Shown: one piece after another, positions 15,001 to 23,899 of the stretch
Layout: the number at the start of each line of letters is the position of its first letter
Numbering within the stretch: position 1 is the stretch's first letter
NCBI GenBank assembly: GCA_047495785.1
Contig: JBLDXI010000103.1
Location: 166,247 to 230,246 of the forward strand
Origin: Lepidodermella squamata
Lineage: Eukaryota > Gastrotricha
Direction of reading: 5' to 3'
Length of the DNA stretch: 64,000 bases
Program-made: the position numbers and the translations under genes
Notes under the pieces: generated by a model
Told to the model about the DNA's origin: nothing
Database searches by the model: none
Seen by the model: only the letters and a program-made list of their open reading frames with translations

Positions 15001-15922
15001 AGCTGGGCGTAAATATTGGACATCTTGGTGGTCGGTTTACGACTTTGCCCACCTAGCCTCATGCATATTGTGGGCCGGAATGTTTGCGGCTCGATTTTTC
15101 GTTTTCCAAATGTTTGCAGGCCGTTTTAAGAAACGGGCCTATACCTACACTAATTTGGACCTTGTCGTACTCTATGATTCTGTAGTATCAGGGTTCGCAG
15201 CTTTCATAGTCGCGCTAGGCACGTTGAGGTTCATCCGACTTCTGAGGTTCGATCGAAGCATTATGCTGATGATGAAGACTCTTTCGAACTCGAGTAAGGT
15301 TCTCGCTAGTTTCTCCCTTGTTTTCGTTATTGTTTTCCTCGCGTTCACCCAACTCGGGTTCTTCACGTTTGGTAGCCATATCAAAGCATATTCGACTTTC
15401 CTAACGGCACTTGAGACACTTTTCGCGATGCAGCTCGGTGTTTTTGATTACATAACGTTGAGACAAAGTTTCCCACTTGCTGGCCCGGTCTTTTTCACGC
15501 TTTATTCGTTGATTGTTTCGATAATTTTGACAAATTTCCTCATCGCTTTTATTGTGTATGCGTACCAAGAGGCGTGCTGTGATGAGCAGTTGTCACAGCA
15601 AGAACAGGCCGTTTTGATTTTCATGCTGGACAAATTCAAAAAATTCATTGGTATCACCCAGAAACAGCCGCCTTCACTTGGAATCGATCGAAAATTCTTC
15701 TATTTCGAAAAAGGTAGTTTTAGCCATTTCTTAGAGTGGATTAAGCAATTTAATTCCATTATAGCTGTTCGTGAATCCCATTTGGAGACATTTACCAAGC
15801 AAATGGACGAATTGTTGAAACGGCTTGATACTCATATTGAGAAGACCAAAACGCAGCATCACAGAATGTTCGATAAGAAAGTCATGGACAGGCAAAGCAA
15901 TCATGTTTATACAACTGACTGA
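2..15922 (+). CDS. Polycystin-1-like receptor/channel (5' partial)
   Basis: Spliced gene whose first exons lie left of the window. My exon model is 2-93, 149-282, 414-1739, 1914-2049, 2100-3021, 3075-3201, 3253-3732, 3785-5790, 5842-8215, 8266-9511, 9566-10583, 10621-11185, 11239-12103, 12158-13184, 13232-15922. All GT-AG phases join in frame (about 5002 residues). Domains in order: the end of one C-type lectin domain and a complete one (to ~aa 200); a discoidin/F5-8C-like domain (~209-371); PKD-like sheets; four more lectin domains, the last degenerate (~940-1634); a short Cys-rich PAN-like stretch; a second discoidin-like domain (~1691-1835); PKD repeats (YGDG...HTY near 7580-7690); a REJ-like region; a GPS site with CNHLTAF (~3825-3868); TM1; a PLAT domain (~3937-4050); then the polycystin membrane block with extracellular loop and pore; and a C-terminal coiled coil. 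Members of this family self-cleave at the GPS and pair with PKD2-type channels at cilia. That role is inferred from the family. Confidence 0.93.
12340..12475 (+). other. GPS autoproteolysis motif of the polycystin-1-like gene
   Basis: The translated stretch has the GPS pattern: a Cys then FW, a conserved Trp and GC pair, and CFCNHLTAF at the end. Cleavage in the family falls between the Leu and Thr of HL/T, and both residues are present here. The first membrane segment follows about 25 residues later, as expected. Confidence 0.88.
13185..13231 (+). other. Representative 47-bp intron
   Basis: Donor gtaaga and acceptor attttcag join CCLS to ILYCTM in frame inside the polycystin membrane region. 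Most introns of this gene are 37-55 bp, a size typical of nematodes and some other compact metazoan genomes. Confidence 0.85.
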
Positions 15923-16238
15923 AAAATCCTGATTTTTCTCCACTTATTCTAAGTAGAAAGCTTTATCTAATCATTACTCCCAATCTGAAACTAATGACGA
16001 AATGAAATTGTATACCATCGACTTCGGGTTCTGTTCATGCGATAAAGGTAGAGATGAGGGAAATGAAAGATGAAAGAATACAAAATGTTGATATTGACTT
16101 TTTAAGCTTCGAGCTTAAGCCACCGTCCACAGTCCACACGAGCAGGTCACGCGTTTAACCACATTATTACCGCTAATCCACCATTAAACTCGCCATACAA
16201 AGGCATGCGTGCTACAGAGTCCAGACCCGCCACTAACC

Positions 16239-18140
16239 ATGATTTTCACTCTGCCTCTTGCCATTTTCTCGGTCATTGTTACCGCGTCCGCTTTAGATTT
16301 GAACCAATGTGGCGCTTCTTTTTCACCTAATGACCATCCATGGACAGCTAAACTGAACTTTTACGATAAATCTGCTTCGGTGATCCAACAATGCGGCGGT
16401 GTGTTGATCGATCAAAAATGGGTCCTAACAGCCGGCCATTGCTTAAAATCCGAAAATATCTCTCAAATTGATATCAGCCTGGGGCGGCCTAACTACGCCA
16501 TAGAAACTTTGAATGAGGTCAAACGAACCTCAACCGAATTCTACGTCCATCCCGACTATTCAGAAGGCCCCGATGGCTTTTACGACTTCGACTACGCCTT
16601 GGTTGCTTTGGATGCCGCGGTCCAGTTCAACTCAGCTGTTCAGCCAATCTGCCTCCCGAACTCTGATGAATGTGACCAGGAAATCGAGGAGTGTCAAACG
16701 GCTTCGAGCGTATCATGGCGCGTTTCTCCCGATACTTATTTCAACTTGCTAAAATCGTCGAATCTTCGCTTAAATGCGCCTCAGATGTGCGAGAGAATGT
16801 TAGGCGGCTTGACTGACAATCAGATGTGTGCATCCGCGATTGAGCGGATCAAAGATACCTGTAATGGAGATCGTGGAGGGGGCCCTTTAGTGTGCCGGAG
16901 TTCAGTGGATAGTAAAGCGAAGCTCATAGGTATTTCGTCCAATAATGACGACTGTCCTACAATGGGAAAACCGGAACTTTTTGCGAGAATCTGCAGCGCT
17001 ATGGATTGGATCAGTTCAAGAAATACTGGTTCCTTAGCAGGTAGAAGCCAATAATCAATGTTAAACTTATTTAATTTTTGATAAATTATTAATAATTTAT
17101 TAATTAATTGATAATTATCAATCAAATTTTGATTGCTTCAGGTCTTTTTTCAATGCCCAACTTAGGAACCTGCGCAGTGCCTTTCGATGAAGTTGGAACG
17201 TTCCGTTTCATGTCGAACGATAGCGATAGGTTCGACTCGATCGAATCAGGGAAACGCCTACCTGTCAATACCACTCTGTCACTGAGATGCTTCAGCCAGC
17301 AAAGCAAATCTGAGAGCTTTTCAATTTGCAGACAAAATGGCAAATGGGACCCGGCAATTCCACCTTGCCTGAAGGTAGATTTTTGAATTACTGAAATTTC
17401 CGATATAATCCGGTTTAATTTTTACCCAGCAACAAATTGGTTTCCAATTGAGCTTTGCGGCGTTAACAGGAGATGCGGACAGGCTGCAACGATTGGTGAC
17501 TCAATACAAAACATTTCAAGTTAACAATCGCGATGAATTCGCCACGAAAGTTTGCAAGATCGATGGCAAGAACGTGACACTACTATTCCGAGCCCTTCAA
17601 TGCAATAGGAATGAAACGACAGTCATCTCCACCATCAAAGTCCTTTTGGCAAGTGGAGCAGATGTTAATCGATTGAACTATTTCGTGGATGTGGGCTCGA
17701 ATCGATCGCTTGATCTTCCGGCGTTGCATTCCGCGCTGTATCTGAACCAAGGTTTGGCGGTTATCAAATTGTTGGTTGAAAATCGAGGCGATGCCGTTGG
17801 TAGGCAGGGAAGTGGTGAGAGGACTGCTTTGATGTTTGCGACTCAAAACTCAACTATCGAAGTGATGACCTATCTATTGAAGTCTGGCGCAAATTCGACG
17901 TTGAATGCGCGGGATAAAGCTGGGTCGACTGCTCTGAAAATTGCGGTGGATGTTGAAGATGCGGATAAGGTGAGGTTTTTGCTGCAGAATGGTGCTGCGA
18001 CTTCGATTGATGAGAACAACAAGTCCGGCTGGTCGGCTTTGATGGCAGCTGTTCGTGTATCGAGCGATGCGGAGTTGGTTGAGCTTGTTCGGAAGCTCAT
18101 CATGATAGGTCGCATTCGAAATGGCCTATCGGCGACTTGA
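16239..18140 (+). CDS. Secreted inactive trypsin homologue - Sushi - ankyrin fusion
   Basis: Three exons (16239-17040, 17142-17374, 17430-18140) join in frame to 581 residues. I chose the start at MIFTLPLAIF, which begins a clear signal peptide. An in-frame ATG 30 bp upstream would put charged residues ahead of it. Residues ~20-265 are a chymotrypsin-fold domain. His of TAGHC and Asp of DFDYAL are present, but the active-site motif reads GDRGGGPL instead of GDSGGPL, so the nucleophile is Arg and an extra Gly is inserted. Exon 2 encodes one Sushi/CCP domain ending QNGKWDPAIPPC. Exon 3 encodes four or so ankyrin repeats (KVLLASGADVN, TALMFATQNSTIEVMTYLL, STALKIAV). The protein is probably non-catalytic and secreted. 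Ankyrin repeats on a secreted protein are unusual. The join rests on splice phase only, so a misassembled or separate downstream gene remains possible. Confidence 0.78.
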
Positions 18141-18194
18141 GAGTGATCGTCAATTGGATATCGCAAAGATTGATTACATGAAGAGCTGTCCGTT

Positions 18195-18200
18195 AATAAA
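18195..18200 (+). promoter_or_regulatory. Poly(A) signal of the protease-Sushi-ankyrin gene
   Basis: Canonical aataaa lies 55 bp after the stop codon on the same strand. Confidence 0.5.
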
Positions 18201-18430
18201 TGTGAAAGATGGGGTAGATAGAATTGTGGTGAAATAGAACCTTTTGAAGCCCTCTCGTAATCTTCGCCTATTATAGCATACATACGACCTTTTTGCAGTG
18301 TTTCCTCGGCGCGATTTTGGACCCCGTGACCCTGAGTTATCAAAAGTCTGTTTGAAAGAAATCAAATATTGGAAAACCCCAACTTCGAAGATAATAGACC
18401 CCAGAAAACAAAGTTAATTTGTTGGTGTTT

Positions 18431-18436
18431 TTTATT
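18431..18436 (-). promoter_or_regulatory. Poly(A) signal of Kunitz-like copy 1
   Basis: tttatt on the plus strand reads aataaa on the minus strand, about 80 bp past the stop codon of the Kunitz-like gene. Confidence 0.45.
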
Positions 18437-18517
18437 TCTGAAGACCAACAGCAGCCTCATTCCTCATCCACTAAGCCCGGTAGCAAAGCTCTGCCTGTGA
18501 AGTTCAAGCTCTTTGAA

Positions 18518-18850
18518 TCAAATTTGTGATTTGATGGAACGCAGACAGATATTGCGGCAGTGTGCGAACGATCGGAATGACATGCCGCGGACTTCCTTGA
18601 CGCGGCATGCGCTGTACTCAAGGACACATTCCTGGCGTTTAGCGTCGAATACGATGAAGTAAGGAAAGTCGCCGCCGATCTCGCAATATAGATAAGTCGG
18701 CTCGTAGAGGCACCGCTCATCGCCACCGTTGTAAAGCCTGTCGTCAATTGGCAGGTCGGCCGGCAGCGGATCGTCTTTGATCAGCTTGACATCGTAGCAG
18801 CTTGCGATCGTAACCAGAATCGCTAGAGTTAGGAAACGGGCTGAAATCAT
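18518..18850 (-). CDS. Secreted Kunitz-like protein, copy 1
   Basis: Single-exon ORF of 110 residues. I start at MISARFLTLAI, the start of a clean signal peptide ending near ASC-YDVK. The mature part carries six cysteines spaced C-x8-C-x18-C-x6-C-x15-C-x3-C, with CVLEYSAC and FAHCRNIC at the end. Standard Kunitz/BPTI spacing is x8, x15, x7, x12, x3, so this is a divergent Kunitz fold. The residue after the second Cys (P1 in BPTI) is Glu, unlike the Lys/Arg of trypsin inhibitors, so inhibition of trypsin is doubtful. Nearly identical to copy 2 at 22396, including about 130 bp of upstream DNA. Its last residues (SIKSQI) differ because a small insertion shifts the frame near the stop. Confidence 0.75.
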   Translation of the reverse strand: MISARFLTLAILVTIASCYDVKLIKDDPLPADLPIDDRLYNGGDERCLYEPTYLYCEIGGDFPYFIVFDAKRQECVLEYSACRVKEVRGMSFRSFAHCRNICLRSIKSQI

Positions 18851-18959
18851 GATTTTAGGCTCGGAAAACAGCAAATAATTAACTGAATCAAAATGCTAAG
18901 AATGCAAGTTATGTTCGGCTGATATAATCAGATGAAGTAGCGTCTAATATATTCAGATA

Positions 18960-19870
18960 CGTGAGAAGAATCTTGAGACGACACGTTTCCAAGTTTTCAA
19001 ATACTCGCAACTGGTGCATGTCGAGCCATTTTGAATATACACTCAAATCGCCCCGCATTCCAGCCTATGTTTAGCCTAGTATCGCCTACGTGAGAAAAAT
19101 CATGTGACGATGTTTCCAAATTTGCAAGTACTTGTTAACTGGCGCGTGACTAGTTTTCATCCAAATTTTCGAAAAAATAACTTTAGGGCTGAAAATTGCA
19201 GTTTAGGTTTATCTATAGGTACTGAATATTGAATATGAAAATGAATCTTTCATGGCGTCTGAACTGCGGATAGCTGATTTTTATACCATGGCTTAGCTGC
19301 CCCAATTGCATCAGCCTATTTCTAGGCAAACTCGGCATGAAAAGGGGAGAGATTTCTTGAAATTATTTCTTTCTACTATTTACAATTTACACACAAACAT
19401 AGGCATGATTTTTCATAGTTTTCTGAGTTTTCAAACTGCGGGAAGAAAATTGCGAGCTTTGTGGCTAGCAGTTTGCGATCGAATCAGCCGACAAAGGTCC
19501 GCGTGAGCGTTGGCTAATAAACCAAAGCCAGCTAAAAAAGGCCTACTGGCGAAAATTGCTAATAATTCGGGTTCATTATCCTATCCAAAATGTAGGATAT
19601 TTGTTACTAATAAACCTAATTTCCTGGTGATATTTTCACCCCTCACATCGGCATGGACAGCAATGCCCGTTGATCTGCGACATCGCACCCCTTGGTTCTC
19701 ACCATATATGCTTGTGAAATTGGCCAACAGAAAGGGGGCGGTTTAGTATTAGTTTATTAGTTGAATTTTTAATGACATCGGAAATTTCCGGAATTCATTA
19801 CATGCGACACATTCCCAGGTTATAGTCATCAATCCCTCCACTATTTTCTATTCATACAATCCGTGCCTGC
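18960..19870. other. Intergenic, no gene seen
   Basis: About 0.9 kb of AT-rich DNA between Kunitz-like copy 1 and the protease gene. The short open frames here lack signal peptide, domain or splice support. I see nothing else convincing. Confidence 0.5.
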
Positions 19871-19874
19871 CGAA

Positions 19875-21310
19875 TTAGCTGTTCATCACTTGTCTGATCC
19901 ATGCGATCAAGTTATCGGTCACACGGGCGCCAACAGAAAGCTTCTTCTCTCCACATGCTCCATCGCCGAAGCTCGTCAATCCGACGAGTGTCCAGCGCCT
20001 ACCTGCTCCATTTATTGGCTTATCAATAGTAGCCCATGGGCCTCCAGAATCCCCTTTGCAAGTGCTGCGGTGCTGGGAAGCATCTTCGCATATCATCTAG
20101 GAAAATATGAAGGAAATACTCCATGATTTTCATGTCAATCAAAAACTCACTGTTCGATCGTCAACGCTGCTTCTGACCTGCTTGCATTTCTATAAATGTT
20201 CAAAACAGAGCCTAAGTTTTGATGATCATGCCACCATAATCCATAATATGAGATACGAAACGCGATTTTTAGATATTTGTGAGCTACGTCGATTACTCTT
20301 GGATCTAGGGATATCCCTTGCAACAAGGCGAAGCGTGGTGAAATGCTACTACTGAAAAACTAACTAAAGTAGGCATAAAATGCAAAGCGCGGTAATCGGA
20401 AATGCTCTAGTCATAATCACCGTCGTAAAACAACCTTCATCGGCATAATCGGAACTGTTAGCTGCTGCAATCTAGGGCTTATGCTATTGTACCCGGTTCG
20501 GCCAAAGCCAGTCAACGTGATAGATGTATCGTAGTCGTAGTATGGTGTTCTTTCTTTAAACAGGCAAATCGGCGAATAATATTCGGTGAATTCATCCAGT
20601 GGAGCTGATAAAGGCGATATTCAGCAAATGGAGAAAACAATAAAAATATTCAATTGTCCGCTTACCAATGCGAGCAAGTGCGTAGTCGTTGCTATGAGAG
20701 ATACGTGGGTTGTACTCGGGGTGCTTGAAAAGCTTAATTGCTCTAATAGGCTTAAGAGTGGAGCCATCGCCGGACACAATCTTGTCATTGTACTTAAACT
20801 GAGCACCAAGATAAACTTCCAATTTCAAGACAGGCGATACTAAGCAGTGTGCCGCTGTCAAGATCCATTCTCGATCAATCAAAACACCGCCACATGAGTA
20901 AGTACCATCGCTAGTTTCCGTGCTGATAGCATCGAGGAGTAACAGCTATCAAGAAGTGGTTTTATTCCAACTTACAATAGTAGCGTTTGGTAAGGAAAGT
21001 CGGCAACATTGGCATCAGATCCACCGTTGATGTCTATCCGGTTTTCTCGCGTGGCTTTCCCGTAGCCACAGTAACGAGGGGAAAAGGCGTCCAGCCATTC
21101 ACCCGGCCGCCGCGGTTCGATCGGCGCTGGTCCAGAAACTGTTTTTAGCAATCTTTCTGCCATCTCCAGCAGCTTAGCAATGCTTTCGATTTTCCCCGAA
21201 TCTGACACGTTTCTCCGCGTGAACCGATCATCAGGATATCTGGGTGGCTTATGCCAACAACCAGCTAGATGTGGAGTAATTAAAAAAGCAGCAAAAATTA
21301 AAAGCATCAT
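19875..21310 (-). CDS. Secreted chymotrypsin-like serine protease, apparently active
   Basis: Five exons on the minus strand: 21310-20976, 20922-20666, 20604-20435, 20189-20151 and 20096-19875. They total 341 codons with consistent phases. It begins with a signal peptide (MMLLIFAAFLITPHLAG) and a ~75-residue pro-region, then a probable activation site ENR/IDINGG. The triad is complete: TAAHC, NDYALA and GDSGGP. Six residues before the catalytic Ser, where trypsin has Asp189, this protein has Ser (STCKGDS), so chymotrypsin-like rather than tryptic specificity is likely. The 39-bp fourth exon (KCKQVRSSVDDRT) is easy to miss but supplies a conserved Cys. This is the only protease of the window with an intact triad. 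It lies between the two Kunitz-like copies. Confidence 0.85.
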
Positions 21311-21371
21311 AATTTTTCGAAATTTATATTAATAAGTATTAGAAATGCTGAAAGTTATATTCTGTACAAGC

Positions 21372-21379
21372 TTTATATA
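21372..21379 (-). promoter_or_regulatory. TATA box of the chymotrypsin-like gene
   Basis: Minus-strand tatataaa lies 62-69 bp upstream of the start codon, a plausible TATA position for a gene with a short leader. Confidence 0.45.
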
Positions 21380-21809
21380 AGCCGATAAGTATTCCCTATT
21401 CAGTGAACCAGACTCGTCTCTACGTACCTGGAATAAATTGCGTGGGATTCAACTTTCGGATTAACTGGAAGAATAAGCGAGTCTGCAATATGGATCGAAT
21501 TTTTAATGGGCATGTTAGAAAGGTCTCGTTGATGTGAATCACCTCCGCGGAAAAGGCAGCCTCGCGTGACTCAGATGTGTCCCAAGACTTGCCAAAATAT
21601 GCAATGATCCGGAGTGACCGCTTGGCACCAAAATCTTAGCACTCAATGAATGTTGAGTGGATCTCATCCTCCGCAATGCGCATCAATACCAGAGCAATGC
21701 CAGAGCAATCACAATGAATACATGTTTCTAGCGCTTTTTCATGATTGACGAAGTTCCAGACCTGAACATACTGATTTATTTTTGCAATTTGTCTCGCGAC
21801 GTTTAGCAA

Positions 21810-22085
21810 TTAAAAAGGGTCGAGGCGCCACACCACTGATACAGTATATTGTTCCAGTTCACATGCAATGCTTCTTGTATATTTCACGAAATTAAAATGA
21901 GAGCTATTTACGACCTCAGAGGGTATAGAATTCCACGCCGCACGCACAGGTCGCACAATTGACATCGCCACCCCCGGGATCCCCCTGGGCCTTGGGCGCC
22001 CGAACTGAAGTGTAAAAGCTTCACGAGCCGAAACGACCGCTTTCTGATTGTTTTTCTTCGGTAGTCCTTTTCTGGCCAGGCTCAC
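21810..22085 (-). mobile_element. Remnant of a non-LTR retrotransposon ORF2 C-terminus
   Basis: The minus-strand frame contains RPVRAAWNSIPSEVVNSS and then FNFVKYTRSI. This resembles the extreme C-terminal 'WN-LP-x-v...F-K' signature of jockey/RTE-type LINE polyproteins. No reverse transcriptase or endonuclease core is visible nearby, so this is a 5'-truncated relic. Confidence 0.5.
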
Positions 22086-22395
22086 TTGAGAAATTCAGTT
22101 GGTACAAACAATGTTGTGCAATCAACTTGTAGAAGTGCTGTCGGCTGTTGTGAAAAATTGATTATAATGCGTTGTTTTGTTATCGTTAGCTTACTAGGAA
22201 CATGGCTGTCTCTGACGGTAATTCCTGCGGCTCAGTTGATGTCCTACTCCTGCCAATAGATGAGAATGTTAGTCGTTGTGAGAATTATAACTGATTCAAC
22301 CATTTATCCAATATAAAAAAAAATATTATTTATATAAGCGTTTTTACTTCATCAGCAAAGTGCTCTTTAACTACTTCTCAGTCCGTTGATTCAAA

Positions 22396-22758
22396 CTAAG
22401 CTCTGCCTGCGGCGTTCAAAGTCTTCGAATCGAAGGTATTCGAACGGAGACAGATATTGCGGCAGTGTGCGAACGATCGGAATGACATGCCGCGGACTTC
22501 CTTGACGCGGCATGCGCTGTACTCAAGGACACATTCCTGGCGTTTAGCGTCGAATACGATGAAGTAAGGAAAGTCGCCGCCGATCTCGCAATATAGATAA
22601 GTCGGCTCGTAGAGGCACCGCTCATCGCCACCGTTGTAAAGCCTGTCGTCAATTGGCAGGTCGGCCGGCAGCGGATCGTCTTTGATCAGCTTGACATCGT
22701 AGCAGCTTGCGATCGTAACCAGAATCGCTATTGGAGCTAGGAATCGTGTTGAAAGCAT
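22396..22758 (-). CDS. Secreted Kunitz-like protein, copy 2
   Basis: Single-exon ORF of 120 residues starting at MLSTRFLAPIAI (signal peptide). From YDVKLIKDD to FAHCRNICLRS it is essentially identical to copy 1. The six-Cys pattern is the same divergent Kunitz spacing, with Glu at the P1-equivalent position. The C-terminus is longer (NTFDSKTLNAAGRA) and looks like the ancestral end: copy 1 has the same DNA downstream but out of frame. Same strand as copy 1, ~3.9 kb away, so it arose by a direct segmental duplication. Confidence 0.75.
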   Translation of the reverse strand: MLSTRFLAPIAILVTIASCYDVKLIKDDPLPADLPIDDRLYNGGDERCLYEPTYLYCEIGGDFPYFIVFDAKRQECVLEYSACRVKEVRGMSFRSFAHCRNICLRSNTFDSKTLNAAGRA

Positions 22759-22829
22759 GATTTTCGGCTCGGAAAAGATCAAATATTTAACAGAATCAAA
22801 TTGTTGAGAATGCAAGGTATGTTCGGCTG

Positions 22830-23380
22830 CACGTAGCTTCTGATATATTCAGTTACGTGAGAGGAATCCTGAGACAATATGTTTCCAAGTCTTGAATACA
22901 TTTGTGAACTGGTGCTTGACGGTTCTATCCACCTTTTGAAAAGGCGCTAAACATTCGCTGCTAAAATTGAGGTTCTAGCCATTCCTTTCCCGTTATTCTT
23001 TGCGATGCTGGTCCCCTGATCAGGAAAAATCATTGATTTATAAAGTCAATACTAGAAATCGACATCGGCTCAGCAATCTAGGATGATGGAAAGGTTCAGC
23101 TTATAATGGAGGCTTGATTAACCTACTATTAAGAAAATCAACAGCTGGACCTTTAATTTGGGGTTGGAACCCTGGACCCTGGGTTCAGAGTTGGCCAAGT
23201 ACCAAGTACCAACAGAATATTTTTTTGTCTCTTATCATCACCGAGCACTGGCGATTTAATGTGAACATGTCATCTTCACAACGGAATAATTCATCAAAAA
23301 TATTATAATATAATTAAATACACAAAAAACTACGATTGTTTGATCTAAACTATTTGACTGCTGTTTCACGTGTTGGGGCG
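22830..23380. other. Intergenic; duplicated promoter of the Kunitz-like gene, otherwise empty
   Basis: The first ~130 bp match the upstream DNA of Kunitz-like copy 1 (shared 'gatatattcagttacgtgag' type sequence). The rest shows no gene that I can support. Confidence 0.5.
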
Positions 23381-23386
23381 TGTTAA

Positions 23387-23864
23387 TCACTGATTTATTG
23401 ACTTCACTTGCGACTGGCGGTGGTTGGCGAAGATTTGCAGCGGGTTCGCGCTGGCGCCGTGCTTCGCCTTCGATAGGCAGAACAGCCAGAATTCGACTGA
23501 AAGCTGACGAGATGAACCGTCCACAAGCACTGAAAAGTATAAAAGTAATTTTAGCAAATTTGTAAAAAAATTAAAAAATTGAACAATTCAATTTTTAAAT
23601 TTGGGACTTTTAAAATTTAAAATTTCCATTCAACGGAATTTTTCCAATCGATTTTTATTATATCAATCAACTTTTTCTGTGACATTTTTTGAATTATTCC
23701 TTACTTTGTGCCAATTTAGCGAGAGGGATGTCGAGTTGCGCCCGTTTGGCTTCGATCCACTGGCCACATGTAAATTGATCGGCCGCCTTCAACGGATTTT
23801 CTCGGCATTGAACCGCCACCAAGCAGACCAGGCTAGCCAAAACAATGCTCGCGAATGACTGCAT
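23387..23864 (-). CDS. Small secreted protein of unknown family, paralogue 1
   Basis: Two minus-strand exons (23864-23705 and 23529-23387) give 100 residues. The start MQSFASIVLA opens a signal peptide ending near VAVQC. The mature part reads TCGQWIEAKRAQLDIP, then after the intron GSSRQLSVEFWLFCLSKAK. The splice phase was chosen because the same phase in the paralogue at 30573-31209 yields the same motif: C-x-QWI-(E/D)-AK, then QLS-x-EF-x2-FC-x2-KA. Two conserved cysteines could form one disulfide. I do not recognise the family. A secreted effector or structural role is only a guess. Confidence 0.62.
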
Positions 23865-23899
23865 AGCGATGATATTTAGAGATCTTTTTGTCAAAATTC

